NCBI GenBank assembly: GCA_035527835.1
Contig: DATKZS010000121.1
Coordinates: 1-37,499 of the forward strand
DNA length: 37,499 nt
Direction: 5' to 3'
Source of the DNA: DATKZS01 sp035527835 [NCBI: bacterium]
GTDB lineage: Bacteria; RBG-13-61-14
Shown: positions 8,106 through 16,603 of the stretch, one piece after another
Position numbering within the stretch: the first letter of the stretch is position 1
Layout of the letters: every line of letters starts with the position of its first letter
The notes under the pieces: model-generated
The model's database searches: none
Told to the model about the DNA's origin: nothing
Seen by the model: the letters and a program-made list of their open reading frames with translations, nothing else
Program-made: the position numbers and the translations under genes

Positions 8106-10573
8106 GGCCGGGATCGAATTCGGGAACCGGGATCGTTTTCTTATTGGCGGGCGCGCTCGTTTTCCTCTCACTCGGTGTAAAACCCAGCCCGCTCGAAGCG
8201 GCTGCGCCGGCGGAATCCATCGAGCTGTGGCCGGTCCCGGAGGCCGCCTGGCATCGCCTCATCGGCGATCACCCGCCAGGCGCCACCGGGACGGTGAGGC
8301 CGATGCAGGAGCTGAGAAGGCCGGACTCGCGCACCAAGCGCGGCGTCCCGGTCGGCGGGATCGGCGCCGGCTCGTTCATGCTGAACCTCGCGGGCAGCTT
8401 CGGGCCGTGGGAGTTCGACATCGGAGGCGACGCCTCTTTCCTGTCCGCGTGGATGTCGGAGAAAAACAGCGGCCACGAAGAACGCTTCCTCAAAGAGGCC
8501 GCCTTTCACGTTTATGAAAAGGACGGGTCGAGGACCGTGATCAAGACGCTGGCCACGGAGGACGTGATGCCCGCGTGGCCCCTGCTCTCGCGCGGTGAGG
8601 GAACCTATTACGCGCTCTTCCCCAAGGCCTGGTTCGTTTACGAGGGATTCCCGGCGCCGATCGCCATGAAGCAGTTCTCGCCCTTTGTCGCCCGCAACGA
8701 GCGCTTGTCGTCGCTTCCGGTCGGCCTGTTCCAGTTCGCCGTGGCCAATTCCTCCGACCACCCGGTCGAGGCCGCGGTGATGTTCACCTTCCCCAACGCC
8801 ATCTACCGCCGCGACACCGTGAGCTACCGCTACCCGCGCCAGGGCCTGCGCTCCATGGCCGAAAATGCGGGAGGCGTTGTGTGCGTCCGGCTCCAGGCCG
8901 AGCACCCGGACAACGTCCCTGAAACGCAGCGCACCGAGTGGGTCATCGCCGTCCGCCAAGCGGACCAGGCCATTGTGTCCTATACCGAGGACTGGGCCGC
9001 GGACCGTGACGGCAGAGACGTAATAGACGACTTCAGCGAGGACGGCGTGCTCTCCGACCGACCGCTCGATCCGCGCCGCCAGGCCCGGGCCGGCGCCGTG
9101 GCCATCAAGGTCGAGCTGGCGCCCGGCGAGCGCCGCGTCCTCTCCTTCGCGCTGGCCTGGGACTTTCCCGTGGTCCAGTTCAAGAACACCACCACCGGAA
9201 CGCGCTGGGAAAAACGCTACAAGGAGTGGTACCCGGGCGATTTCCGCGCGCGAGACATCGCGGCGGAAACGCTCATGAACGCGGAACAGATGGAAGCGGC
9301 GGTGGACGGATGGTGGAACAAGGTCGTCTTCGAGCCCGCCTACCCGCTCTGGCTCCGCCAGGCCGCGCTCAACGAGCTCTACTATGACGTGTTCGGCGGG
9401 TCCTTCTGGGAGAACAGGTGCTTGAGCAAGCAAAAGCGCTTCGGGGCCCGGCCCGGCCAGCACCTCTATTTCACGCTCGAGGCCAACGTGTACCGCGACG
9501 CCGAGACCATGGACATCCGCCACTACGAGACCCGCCACCTCCTCGAGCTCTTCCCCGGGATCGAGAGGGACGTGCTCCTGGGCTGGAGCGACCTCATTCT
9601 GGACGACCCGCTCGGACACACCCCCCACGACGCCGGGTCCCCCGTCAACGACCCCTGGTTCGTGTATGGCCAGTACTACAATACCTCGCCCGGCCTGAAG
9701 CCGCCGAACATGAAGTGGAAGGACAACCCGTCCCGCTTCGTGCAACAGGTTTTCGCCTATTGGAAATATACCAATGACGGCGACTTCCTGCGCGAGGCCT
9801 ATCCCGCGGCGAAAAAGACCATGGCCTATCTCGCCTCATTCGACCAGGACGGAAACGGGCTCCCGGAGAGCGACGGACCCGACACCTCATATGACGCGCT
9901 CTCCATGCGCGGCGAGTCCACTTACGTTTCCGCGCTCTACATCGGTGCTCTGGAATCCATCGAGCAGATGGCGCGTGGCCTGGGCCAGACTGAAGAAGCC
10001 GCGAATTACGAGGCCATGGCGTCAAGGGCGCGGCAGGAGACCGAGCGGCTCCTGTGGGACGAGGCCGGCGGCTATTACCGGCTGGACGTGAAGGGCGCGA
10101 ACTCGAGCGCGCTCATGGCCGACGCCCTCAACGGCGAGCGCTACCCCCAGGTTTACGGCCTGCCCCACGTGCTCGACCAAGACCGCATGGCGCGCCACCT
10201 GTGGAAGGTCTATCAACTGAACGTGCTGGGCTTCGAGGATGGGCGCTACGGCGCGATCAACGTGGTCAACGCCGACGGCAGCCCGGTCAAGAACCTCATG
10301 GGCCAGGGCACGTGGCCCGGCGGGACCTACTTCACCGCCGCCATCATGTATCACCTCGGCAAAACCACCGGCCGGCCCGAGCTCATCGAAGCCGCCCTCG
10401 CCACCGCCAGGGCCACGTACAACTGCACCTACCAGGATGAGCGCATGGCCTTCTGGTTCGACACCCCCGCCATCTGGTACCCCTCCGACCCCACCCGCTT
10501 CCGCTCCCAGCAGAACATGCGGCCCCGAGCCGTCTGGGAACTCCTCCTCGAAATCAAGGACCCCTTTAATTAG
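8102..10573 (+). CDS. secreted GH116-family glycosidase
   Basis: The 823-residue protein resembles GH116 (bacterial beta-glucosidase/beta-xylosidase and human GBA2). A hydrophobic export signal occupies about residues 10-34. The N-terminal beta-sandwich begins with GVPVGGIGAGSFMLNLAG, the hallmark G-G-I-G-x-G segment. In the (alpha/alpha)6 barrel, TLEANVY places the likely nucleophile at E460, followed by AETMDIRHYET. DGNGLPESDGPDTSYDALS places the likely acid/base at D598, matching the PDxTYDxWS pattern of characterised members. The start overlaps the GH78 stop by 4 bp and GAGG lies just upstream. The pairing suggests sequential removal of rhamnose and then a beta-linked glucose or xylose. 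The nucleophile neighbourhood is more divergent than in typical members, so the exact specificity is open. Confidence 0.88.
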   Translation: MRPGSNSGTGIVFLLAGALVFLSLGVKPSPLEAAAPAESIELWPVPEAAWHRLIGDHPPGATGTVRPMQELRRPDSRTKRGVPVGGIGAGSFMLNLAGSFGPWEFDIGGDASFLSAWMSEKNSGHEERFLKEAAFHVYEKDGSRTVIKTLATEDVMPAWPLLSRGEGTYYALFPKAWFVYEGFPAPIAMKQFSPFVARNERLSSLPVGLFQFAVANSSDHPVEAAVMFTFPNAIYRRDTVSYRYPRQGLRSMAENAGGVVCVRLQAEHPDNVPETQRTEWVIAVRQADQAIVSYTEDWAADRDGRDVIDDFSEDGVLSDRPLDPRRQARAGAVAIKVELAPGERRVLSFALAWDFPVVQFKNTTTGTRWEKRYKEWYPGDFRARDIAAETLMNAEQMEAAVDGWWNKVVFEPAYPLWLRQAALNELYYDVFGGSFWENRCLSKQKRFGARPGQHLYFTLEANVYRDAETMDIRHYETRHLLELFPGIERDVLLGWSDLILDDPLGHTPHDAGSPVNDPWFVYGQYYNTSPGLKPPNMKWKDNPSRFVQQVFAYWKYTNDGDFLREAYPAAKKTMAYLASFDQDGNGLPESDGPDTSYDALSMRGESTYVSALYIGALESIEQMARGLGQTEEAANYEAMASRARQETERLLWDEAGGYYRLDVKGANSSALMADALNGERYPQVYGLPHVLDQDRMARHLWKVYQLNVLGFEDGRYGAINVVNADGSPVKNLMGQGTWPGGTYFTAAIMYHLGKTTGRPELIEAALATARATYNCTYQDERMAFWFDTPAIWYPSDPTRFRSQQNMRPRAVWELLLEIKDPFN

Positions 10574-10783
10574 GGACAGCCACCTTTTTCACATGCAACT
10601 AATTGATATATAAACTTATTATTAATACCGTTCAGCAATTATATCTGTGCCCACTTTATTCTTGGCCGGCTTTGCGCCGATTGCTATTATCGAGCCATCG
10701 CCGGGGCCACGGGGGAAACAGCGCCGAGAAGCCAGTGCCACGTGAACCAGGCAGCTCTGATGGAACTGCCCAGCGAGCGGCGC

Positions 10784-10789
10784 TATAAT
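10784..10789 (+). promoter_or_regulatory. possible -10 box before the beta-helix gene
   Basis: A perfect TATAAT lies 18 bp before the chosen ATG at 10808. The matching -35 position (TGGAAC) is poor. The gap from 10574 to 10807 is otherwise AT-rich at its left end and without a gene; the coupled GH78-GH116 unit seems to end there. Confidence 0.3.
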
Positions 10790-10807
10790 CCACGCACGGA
10801 GGTTAAC

Positions 10808-12742
10808 ATGGCGTCCGCCAAGTACAGATGCAGGCATATCCGACCTTTGATCCTTGCGATCGGCGTTCTTCATCTTTGTTGGGCATCGTCCGCCTGCCGC
10901 GAGGACGGATCGGTCGGGTGGCTCGATCCTGGCGGTGCCCCTTTGCAACAGGTGATTATGGTCAATTCGGTTCGGGATCTGGCCGCGCCTCCGAAGGACG
11001 AGGTCACTCTGCGCTCGGCGATTGCACATATTAAATCAGGAGGCAGGATTGTATTTTCTCCATCGCTCAGCAGCGGGATAATTCGCCTGAGCAACGTGGG
11101 CGATGAGCACTCAATACTTAAGGGCGAGACCTACGTGGGCATGACCTATCAGGGCTACCAGGAGCGCGATTACGGCAGGTCCGCCCTTTACGCCAGAAAA
11201 AATCTGACCATTGACGCCGGGGACCTGCCCGGCGGGATCACCATCATGTGGGACGGCGGGGACTTGAATCCAGCCCGCGTCCTGGCCGTTTACGGCGACC
11301 TCACCATGATTAACGTCGCCATCACCTCCGGCTACTCGAAGAGCGAGCCGCTCAGTGGCGATCAGCCCTTCACCCTGGCCCGCGGGGGCGGCCTTGCCGT
11401 CTGGGGGACCGCCCGATTGACGCGCTGCGTCATCAGCGGCAACCGGATCGAGGGGGACGAGGTCCCCGCCCGCGACCGGGGCACCCTGGGTGGAGGAATT
11501 TACGGGAATCTATTGATCTTGAACCAGTGCCTGATCGCCGGGAACTCGGCTAAGGGTTATGGAGCGGCCGGGGGCGGCGTGTACTCAGTGGGTGGCGAGA
11601 GCATGCCCGGCGAAAGCTCATCGCTCGACCGTTGCACGGTCACCGGCAACCGGACCACGGCCCAGAGCTCGTATGGAGGCGGTGTCTTCAGCGAGGGCGG
11701 CGGTCCGGGCGGCCATAACTGGCTCACGCTCACCAATTGCACCATTGCGAGGAACCTGGTAGAGGACCATCCCGGCATTTTGGAAACCGGCGGTTCGCCG
11801 CCGCCCCAGTATTACTACCGTGGCGGCGGCGTCTACATGACCAACGGGTCCCTGTCCGTGACCAGCTCAACCATCGTGGAAAACGAGGTGACCGGCATTT
11901 TCCACCCCTTCAGCGGCAAGCCCAACATGGGCGGCGGAGGCATTTGCGCCACCATCGGCAACGCCCACGTCGTGGAGAACATGGAAATCCAGCATTCCAT
12001 CGTCGCCGGCAACATGGTGGGGGGAGTCAGCGACGATGTGTACACCGGCTCGCTCCTGCAATTCATGAGCTACGGCTACAACCTGTTCGGCAAGATCAAC
12101 TTCGACCAGATCCTGGTGCCGATTCCCCCGTGGTGGTCGCTCAGCCGCAAGCATTGGCCCAAGCAGGGAGACCTGGACGGGGCCGACGTCGCGGACGTCC
12201 TCGATCTGGGCGCCGCCCCCAAACACCCGACCGTCACCTCGGTGGGGGCGGACGACGGCGACAGCGTGGTCCTTTGGTATCCGCCCGCCAATGGCGCCGT
12301 GGACCGGATTCCGTCCTCTTCCTACAATGTCGGCTGCATTATCGGGCAGTACGCAGTGAAGCCCGGCCACGATGATGATTTCCTCTACCAGGTGCTTACG
12401 AAACTGAGGAACGACTTCGGCATGGGCGCGACTTTCGGGGACAGCCTGACATACCTGGGCGTCACCTGGCAGGGGACTGACGGGACCTGGCCCTCCAAGC
12501 CGGAGAATGCGGACTGGATAAAATTCTGGCGGGACCTGGACGTGGAAATCGGCGACAGCCTGGGAACCGTCAAGCTGGGCGACAACTTCTGGGGATCCTT
12601 CACCACCGGGGCCCTCGGAGACAACCTCACCATTTATTTATCCAACTCAATGAAACTGATCTCCCTGATCAGCTCCGACCAACTCGGCGCCCGCCGCCCT
12701 CAAAACGGCCAGGGAGACATCGGGGCCATCGAGAATCAATAA
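10808..12742 (+). CDS. secreted right-handed beta-helix repeat protein
   Basis: The 644-residue protein is of unknown substrate. An N-terminal hydrophobic signal (LILAIGVLHLCWASSAC) could be a Sec signal or a poor lipobox ending at cysteine. Residues from about 45 to 420 show the repeated pattern of parallel beta-helix proteins: recurrent LTIDAG, LTMINVAITSGYS, LTRCVISGNRI, LNQCLIAGNSA, LDRCTVTGNRT, LTNCTIARNLV and VTSSTIVENEV, each followed by glycine-rich turns (GGGVY, GGGIY). The C-terminal part carries a separate domain and ends QNGQGDIGAIENQ, the DIGAxE tail of choice-of-anchor Q-type proteins. I chose the ATG at 10808, preceded by GGAGG at good spacing. Position beside glycosidases suggests polysaccharide binding or cleavage, but no polysaccharide-lyase residues can be assigned. 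Confidence 0.8.
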   Translation: MASAKYRCRHIRPLILAIGVLHLCWASSACREDGSVGWLDPGGAPLQQVIMVNSVRDLAAPPKDEVTLRSAIAHIKSGGRIVFSPSLSSGIIRLSNVGDEHSILKGETYVGMTYQGYQERDYGRSALYARKNLTIDAGDLPGGITIMWDGGDLNPARVLAVYGDLTMINVAITSGYSKSEPLSGDQPFTLARGGGLAVWGTARLTRCVISGNRIEGDEVPARDRGTLGGGIYGNLLILNQCLIAGNSAKGYGAAGGGVYSVGGESMPGESSSLDRCTVTGNRTTAQSSYGGGVFSEGGGPGGHNWLTLTNCTIARNLVEDHPGILETGGSPPPQYYYRGGGVYMTNGSLSVTSSTIVENEVTGIFHPFSGKPNMGGGGICATIGNAHVVENMEIQHSIVAGNMVGGVSDDVYTGSLLQFMSYGYNLFGKINFDQILVPIPPWWSLSRKHWPKQGDLDGADVADVLDLGAAPKHPTVTSVGADDGDSVVLWYPPANGAVDRIPSSSYNVGCIIGQYAVKPGHDDDFLYQVLTKLRNDFGMGATFGDSLTYLGVTWQGTDGTWPSKPENADWIKFWRDLDVEIGDSLGTVKLGDNFWGSFTTGALGDNLTIYLSNSMKLISLISSDQLGARRPQNGQGDIGAIENQ

Positions 12743-12748
12743 TTAGAG

Positions 12749-12895
12749 GCGGTTTTATACTCCGACAAGAATTTTTCAACAAGGATATTCAGGATGTTCA
12801 GGATTAAAAAAGCCGGAAATCATCCTTGATATCCTGAATATCCTTGTTAATACTCTTTTCATCTGAGCTGGTTGTTATGGTTATGAAACCAGTTC
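12749..12895 (+). repeat. AAGGAT-type hairpin, long copy 1
   Basis: The core arms (TTCAACAAGGATATTCAGGA and, from the right, TTAACAAGGATATTCAGGAT) are the same as at 4184-4255. Here the element continues outwards with flanks shared with the inverted copy at 20527-20672: CAAGAATTTTTCAAC on the left and CTTTTCATCTGAG, then GGTTATGAAACCAGTTC, on the right. A related GGTTTTATACTCC stands at the left end. It lies between two convergent genes, where it could end transcription from both sides. Confidence 0.85.
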
Positions 12896-12939
12896 CGGGG
12901 ACAGCCGACTTTCCGGAATGTAACTGCTGTATCGGCTTT

Positions 12940-14355
12940 TCACCCGCCGCTTGCCACAACGCCGTCACGAATGACCAGGCCGGGCCTCTTGAGGGCTTCG
13001 AGATCCATGAGCGGGTCGGAGTCGTAGAGCACGATGTCCGCCTGGAACCCATTTTTTATCCGGCCGATGTCGTCAATGCGCAGCAGCCGGGCGGCGTCCG
13101 AGGTGGCGGATCGGAGCACGGCCGCCGGGGGCAGGCCCGCTCTTCCCATGTGGCACATCTCGTGGGGCAGCGAGCCAAAGGGCAGAGGCAGGCCCGCGTC
13201 GGTGGCCGCGCCGATGCGGATGCCGTGGCCGTGAAGCAGCTTCAGGTTCCTCGCTTCCTGGTCGGCGGTGCCCAGCAGCGACTTGATCCCGAAGAGCAGG
13301 ATCGGCGGCTTGAGCACGTACAGGTCTTCTCCCTTCTCAATGTCGTCAAGCAGCTTGAGCAGGCATTTTTGCGCCTTGGGCATGAGCGGAGCGTCGCCCG
13401 CCTCGATCCGGGCCCGGGTCTTTTCCGGATGGACGATCATGTCAAAGACTTCGAGGTTGGTCGTGATTGGCAGGCCGCGGCCGGCGAGCTTGTCGAGGGT
13501 GGCGGGGTCAATGTCCTGGTCGCCGGTCAGGTGCTCCAGGGTGTCAAAGGGCAGGTCCGCGAGCTTTTGCAGGTCCTTGAGCCAGGTGTGGTGCACGGCC
13601 ACCGGGATGTCGTGATGGTGCGCCCGCTCCACAATGGCACGGAACAGCTCCGGCGAAGGCACCGCCAGCACAGAGCGCGCCGCGTCGTATTTCATGCTGG
13701 AGTAGGCGATCTTGATCCAGTCCACCCCGGCCTGGGCCAGACGGTCCACCCATTTTTCCGCGTCGCGCCGGTCATGAAGCTCAACCCTGAGCGCTCCGAG
13801 CAGCGCGCGCATCCAGGCCTCGTCCGGCGGGACGTGGGGAGGATACCCGTTGGCCACCGTCAGGATCGGGCCGCAGCACTTGAGCTTGGGGTAGCCCGAC
13901 CGCGGATCCCGGGTCCGGTCCCGCATGATCAGGATCAGCTTGAGCGGCGCCGCCATGTCGCGGAAAGTGGTCACGCCGCTCGCCAGGCTCGCCCGGTAGT
14001 TGAGGCCGATCTGCCTCAGCATCCACGGGAAGTCTCCCGCCCCCGGCATCTCCGTCATGAAAAACCCGCAGCTATGAACGTGGCAGTCAATCAGCCCCGG
14101 CAGCGCGAACCGGCCATGACCCTCGATGACCGCCATGCCGCCCGAAGCGAGCTCGCCCGCGGGCGCGATCTCCAGGATGCGGCCATGCTCCATCCTGATG
14201 TCGCTCGCGCGCTCGTCGCTCCTCCCTGTCTCCGGGTCCACCAGCCGCACCCGCTTAAGCAGCGCCGCGCCCCTCCCCTCCCGTGCCCCAGCCTCCGCCG
14301 CCCAGGCCAAACCGCCGGCCGCGACCGAGCTCTTTAAAAAATCCCTCCGGTCCAT
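12940..14355 (-). CDS. Tat-exported amidohydrolase
   Basis: The 471-residue metal-dependent hydrolase belongs to the amidohydrolase superfamily (imidazolonepropionase/prolidase-like branch). MDRRDFLKSSVAAGGLAWAA is a clear twin-arginine signal, so the protein folds in the cytoplasm and is exported. The metal-binding start of the barrel is FALPGLIDCHVHSCG (HxH at about residues 91-93). Further histidines are in VAVHHTWLKDL and TLEHLTGD, and a late aspartate is in IGAATDAGLPLPFG. The C-terminus returns to the small composite beta domain (IGRIKNGFQADIVLYD). The substrate cannot be read from the sequence; cyclic amides, dipeptides and lactones are all hydrolysed in this family. It is followed upstream on the same strand, after 27 bp, by the GH43-like gene and is probably in the same unit. 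Confidence 0.88.
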   Translation of the reverse strand: MDRRDFLKSSVAAGGLAWAAEAGAREGRGAALLKRVRLVDPETGRSDERASDIRMEHGRILEIAPAGELASGGMAVIEGHGRFALPGLIDCHVHSCGFFMTEMPGAGDFPWMLRQIGLNYRASLASGVTTFRDMAAPLKLILIMRDRTRDPRSGYPKLKCCGPILTVANGYPPHVPPDEAWMRALLGALRVELHDRRDAEKWVDRLAQAGVDWIKIAYSSMKYDAARSVLAVPSPELFRAIVERAHHHDIPVAVHHTWLKDLQKLADLPFDTLEHLTGDQDIDPATLDKLAGRGLPITTNLEVFDMIVHPEKTRARIEAGDAPLMPKAQKCLLKLLDDIEKGEDLYVLKPPILLFGIKSLLGTADQEARNLKLLHGHGIRIGAATDAGLPLPFGSLPHEMCHMGRAGLPPAAVLRSATSDAARLLRIDDIGRIKNGFQADIVLYDSDPLMDLEALKRPGLVIRDGVVASGG

Positions 14356-14382
14356 AAAGCCCTCCTCATCTCAACTCGACGC

Positions 14383-15372
14383 CTATTTACTATACCCAGT
14401 CAGCCCCGAAAAAACGTCCTCCCCCACCTCGAACACGTTCCCGTGCCTTACGCCTCGCGGCATTTTAAGCTCGGCGCTCAGGTCGCGCCAGGTTATGAGG
14501 TCATCGGAGGCGGCGAGGCCGTAGCGGTGGAGCGCGTACATGTCGTAATAGACGTACCAGGTTCCGGCGATGTTGATGGCGGCGGATCCTTCGGCCCAGA
14601 CGCCGGGCGGGGTGATCGGCGGCGAGGCCTCGCCGTACGGCCCTTCGGCATGCTCGCTCTCGGCCGTCACGATGTGCTTGGCCGGGGGATGGAGCGCCTC
14701 GGCCTTCAGGAACATGACGTAGCGGCCGCCGGCGTTCACGACGTCGGCGTCAATGCACTCGAACCCGGGGTCGTAGAGCAGGCGCGTGGGCGTGAATTCC
14801 TTGAAGTCCGTGGTGGCCGTGTAATAGATGCGGTGGTTGTAGGCGTGGTCTCCGGTCGGCCCGGTTTCCGGGAAGCGGCCGGGGATGGTGGAGGACCAGA
14901 AGAGAAGGAACTGTTTTTCCACGGCGTCGTAAAAAATTTCCGGGGCCCAGCAGTTGATGGTGGTGGGCTCGCCGGCCATCACCGGCAGAATGCGCTCGTC
15001 GCGCCAGTGGACCAGGTCGGCGGACGCGGCGTAGCCGATGCCCCGCTCGCGCCAGCCCGTGGTCCAGACCAGGTGGAACACTCCGTCCGGGCCTTGCGCC
15101 ACGAACGGGTCGCGCACCATCTCGCTCACGGTGGGCCGGAAAAAGAGGCGGCCACCGTCCACCTTCTTCCATTCGAGCCCGTCGCGGCTCCACGCCAGCC
15201 GCATCCCCTTCCCGCCCCGCAGCACCTTGATCCGCCCCCTGACCGAGACCTCGCGGTCCTTGAAGTACGCGAACAGGTAAACCTTGCCGGCCTCCGCCGT
15301 CTCCGCCCCGGCCGGACCGCGCAGCAACGCAACCGCAAGAGCGGCGGCGAGTATGATCAGAGAGCGTTTCAT
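14383..15372 (-). CDS. secreted GH43-like five-bladed beta-propeller glycosidase
   Basis: The 329-residue protein starts with a Sec signal (residues 1-23, GPAGA-ET). The rest shows propeller blades with the recurrent motif of sugar-cleaving beta-propellers: LAWSRDGLEWKKV, VRDPFVAQGPDGVFHLVWT (86-104), GYAASADLVHWRDE, NCWAPEIFYDAVEKQFLLFWS (140-160), YYTATTDFKEFTP, and AEGSAAINIAGTWYVYYDMY. The RDP and WAPE segments are characteristic of GH43/GH32-type enzymes, where an aspartate and a glutamate act as base and acid. The clan is clear but the exact GH family and substrate are not; an arabinose- or xylose-type linkage is most usual. It shares strand and close spacing with the amidohydrolase gene downstream. 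Confidence 0.78.
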   Translation of the reverse strand: MKRSLIILAAALAVALLRGPAGAETAEAGKVYLFAYFKDREVSVRGRIKVLRGGKGMRLAWSRDGLEWKKVDGGRLFFRPTVSEMVRDPFVAQGPDGVFHLVWTTGWRERGIGYAASADLVHWRDERILPVMAGEPTTINCWAPEIFYDAVEKQFLLFWSSTIPGRFPETGPTGDHAYNHRIYYTATTDFKEFTPTRLLYDPGFECIDADVVNAGGRYVMFLKAEALHPPAKHIVTAESEHAEGPYGEASPPITPPGVWAEGSAAINIAGTWYVYYDMYALHRYGLAASDDLITWRDLSAELKMPRGVRHGNVFEVGEDVFSGLTGYSK

Positions 15373-15406
15373 TCAGGTCATTTATAGCTTAGAGAGTGAA
15401 GAAGGA

Positions 15407-15490
15407 AACCACAGATGAACACGGATTAACACGGATAATATTTTTTTCTTAAATCTTATATCAGTGTTTATCTGTGTTCATCCGTGGTTA
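15407..15490. repeat. CAGATGAACAC-type intergenic hairpin
   Basis: The left arm begins AACCACAGATGAACACGGAT and the right arm, read on the other strand, begins AACCACGGATGAACACAGAT. Each arm has three near-repeats of CACAGATGAA with a 10 bp period, around an AT-rich centre. It sits between the GH43-like gene and the TPR gene, both on the minus strand. Relatives are at 17790-17870 and, as separated arms, at 27014-27054 and 28740-28767. Confidence 0.85.
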
Positions 15491-15517
15491 AAAAATCACC
15501 CGCCAACCCTTACTGGA

Positions 15518-16342
15518 TCACCTCCCCGGATACTCCTGGCCCGTGATCTGCTTCCACAGCTTCCGGGCCTCTTGCTGCGAGACCCGGTTCGCCGTCACTT
15601 CCTCCGGAAAGATGTTCGGGTCCTGCTTGAGCTCGTAATCCAGGAGCTTCAGCGCCTCGTCCTTGTTCTTGAAAAACACCCACTCGAAGCGCGCCTTGTA
15701 TAAATAATTGTCCAGGTAGCGCGGCTCGACCTTGATGGAGCGGTCAATCTCGTCCACCGCGTCCTGCACGTCCCAGCCCACGATCTCGACCGCCTTTTTC
15801 GGCACCCGCGCCAGGATCTCCGTCCACAAACGCCCCGGCGCGCCGTAATAATAGTCCGGCTCGTGGTCCGTCACGTACTGCGAGTGTGAGTAAATCGAAG
15901 GGAACGCGTAGGCCTGCGACAGGATGTTGCTGAACTCGAGGCCCGCCGCCTTGTTCACGCCATACCAGTAATGCCCGGGCACCGTCTCCTTGAGCTTGAG
16001 CGATCGTTCCGCGCAATCCATGCCCTTGGCATAAATGCCCCTTAGCTTGGCAATTTCCTCGTCGGTCTGCTTGGGCAGGTTGTTGCCGTGGAACCAGTAA
16101 TACCGCGCGAGCTCGGTCAGGATCGCCGGGTTGTCCGGGTCGAGCTTGTCCGCCTGCTCCATCAGAGCGACGCACTGCTTGAAGATCTCCGCGTTCTCGT
16201 CCTGGTGTTCCAACGCCCAGGCCTTGTCAATCAGTTTCCGGGCCTCCGCGTTCTTCGACGCCGCCTTGGGCAGGCCGCCCGCGAACGCCGTAAAAGCCGC
16301 CAGGGAAAACGCCGCCGCCAATGCCGGGATCCGTCCGCTCAT
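15518..16342 (-). CDS. exported TPR-like protein (TatT/RMD1-like)
   Basis: The 274-residue protein has an N-terminal export signal (ALAAAFSLAAFTAFA-GG). The helical repeats include DKAWALEHQDENAEIFKQCV, MEQADKLDPDNPAILTELARYYWF and a C-terminal EIDRSIKVEPRYLDNYLYKARF-type repeat, consistent with a tetratricopeptide fold. The mid-region GHYWYGVNKAA resembles the TRAP-transporter T-component and the eukaryotic RMD1 group, where this segment is conserved. GAGGAGG precedes the ATG at 16342. A periplasmic role in binding or scaffolding is likely. No TRAP DctM/DctQ/DctP genes are adjacent, so a transport role is not shown. Confidence 0.72.
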   Translation of the reverse strand: MSGRIPALAAAFSLAAFTAFAGGLPKAASKNAEARKLIDKAWALEHQDENAEIFKQCVALMEQADKLDPDNPAILTELARYYWFHGNNLPKQTDEEIAKLRGIYAKGMDCAERSLKLKETVPGHYWYGVNKAAGLEFSNILSQAYAFPSIYSHSQYVTDHEPDYYYGAPGRLWTEILARVPKKAVEIVGWDVQDAVDEIDRSIKVEPRYLDNYLYKARFEWVFFKNKDEALKLLDYELKQDPNIFPEEVTANRVSQQEARKLWKQITGQEYPGR

Positions 16343-16494
16343 TTTTCAACCTCCTCGTGCCATCCTTGCCAGGCCCCTGCCCCTTGGTCCGATACCAACC
16401 GAGATTAACCATTCTATAGACAAATGCCACGGGGAAGCAACCGAGAGGCCAATTCCACAAGAAAGGCGGCGGCCGCGGAAGGCGAGACCGGCTC

Positions 16495-16522
16495 TTGAAT
16501 AATTTCCGAAGATACTTATGAT
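16495..16522 (+). promoter_or_regulatory. candidate promoter of the pnt operon
   Basis: TTGAAT (16495-16500) and TATGAT (16517-16522) are separated by 16 bp. Transcription would start near 16529, about 75 nt before the pntAA start. Agreement with consensus is moderate. Confidence 0.45.
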
Positions 16523-16603
16523 AAGTTAGGCAAGCTTGAGTGTATGCCGGCGTCGGTTCCGGTCTTATCGGAAGGGCCGGGCCATGGAGAAAATGCAAGA
16601 AGC

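Noticed and set aside
10620-10650. A minus-strand sigma-54-like GCAA...GTGCC pattern.
   Set aside because: The distance between the two blocks is wrong for a -24/-12 promoter and no gene starts suitably downstream.
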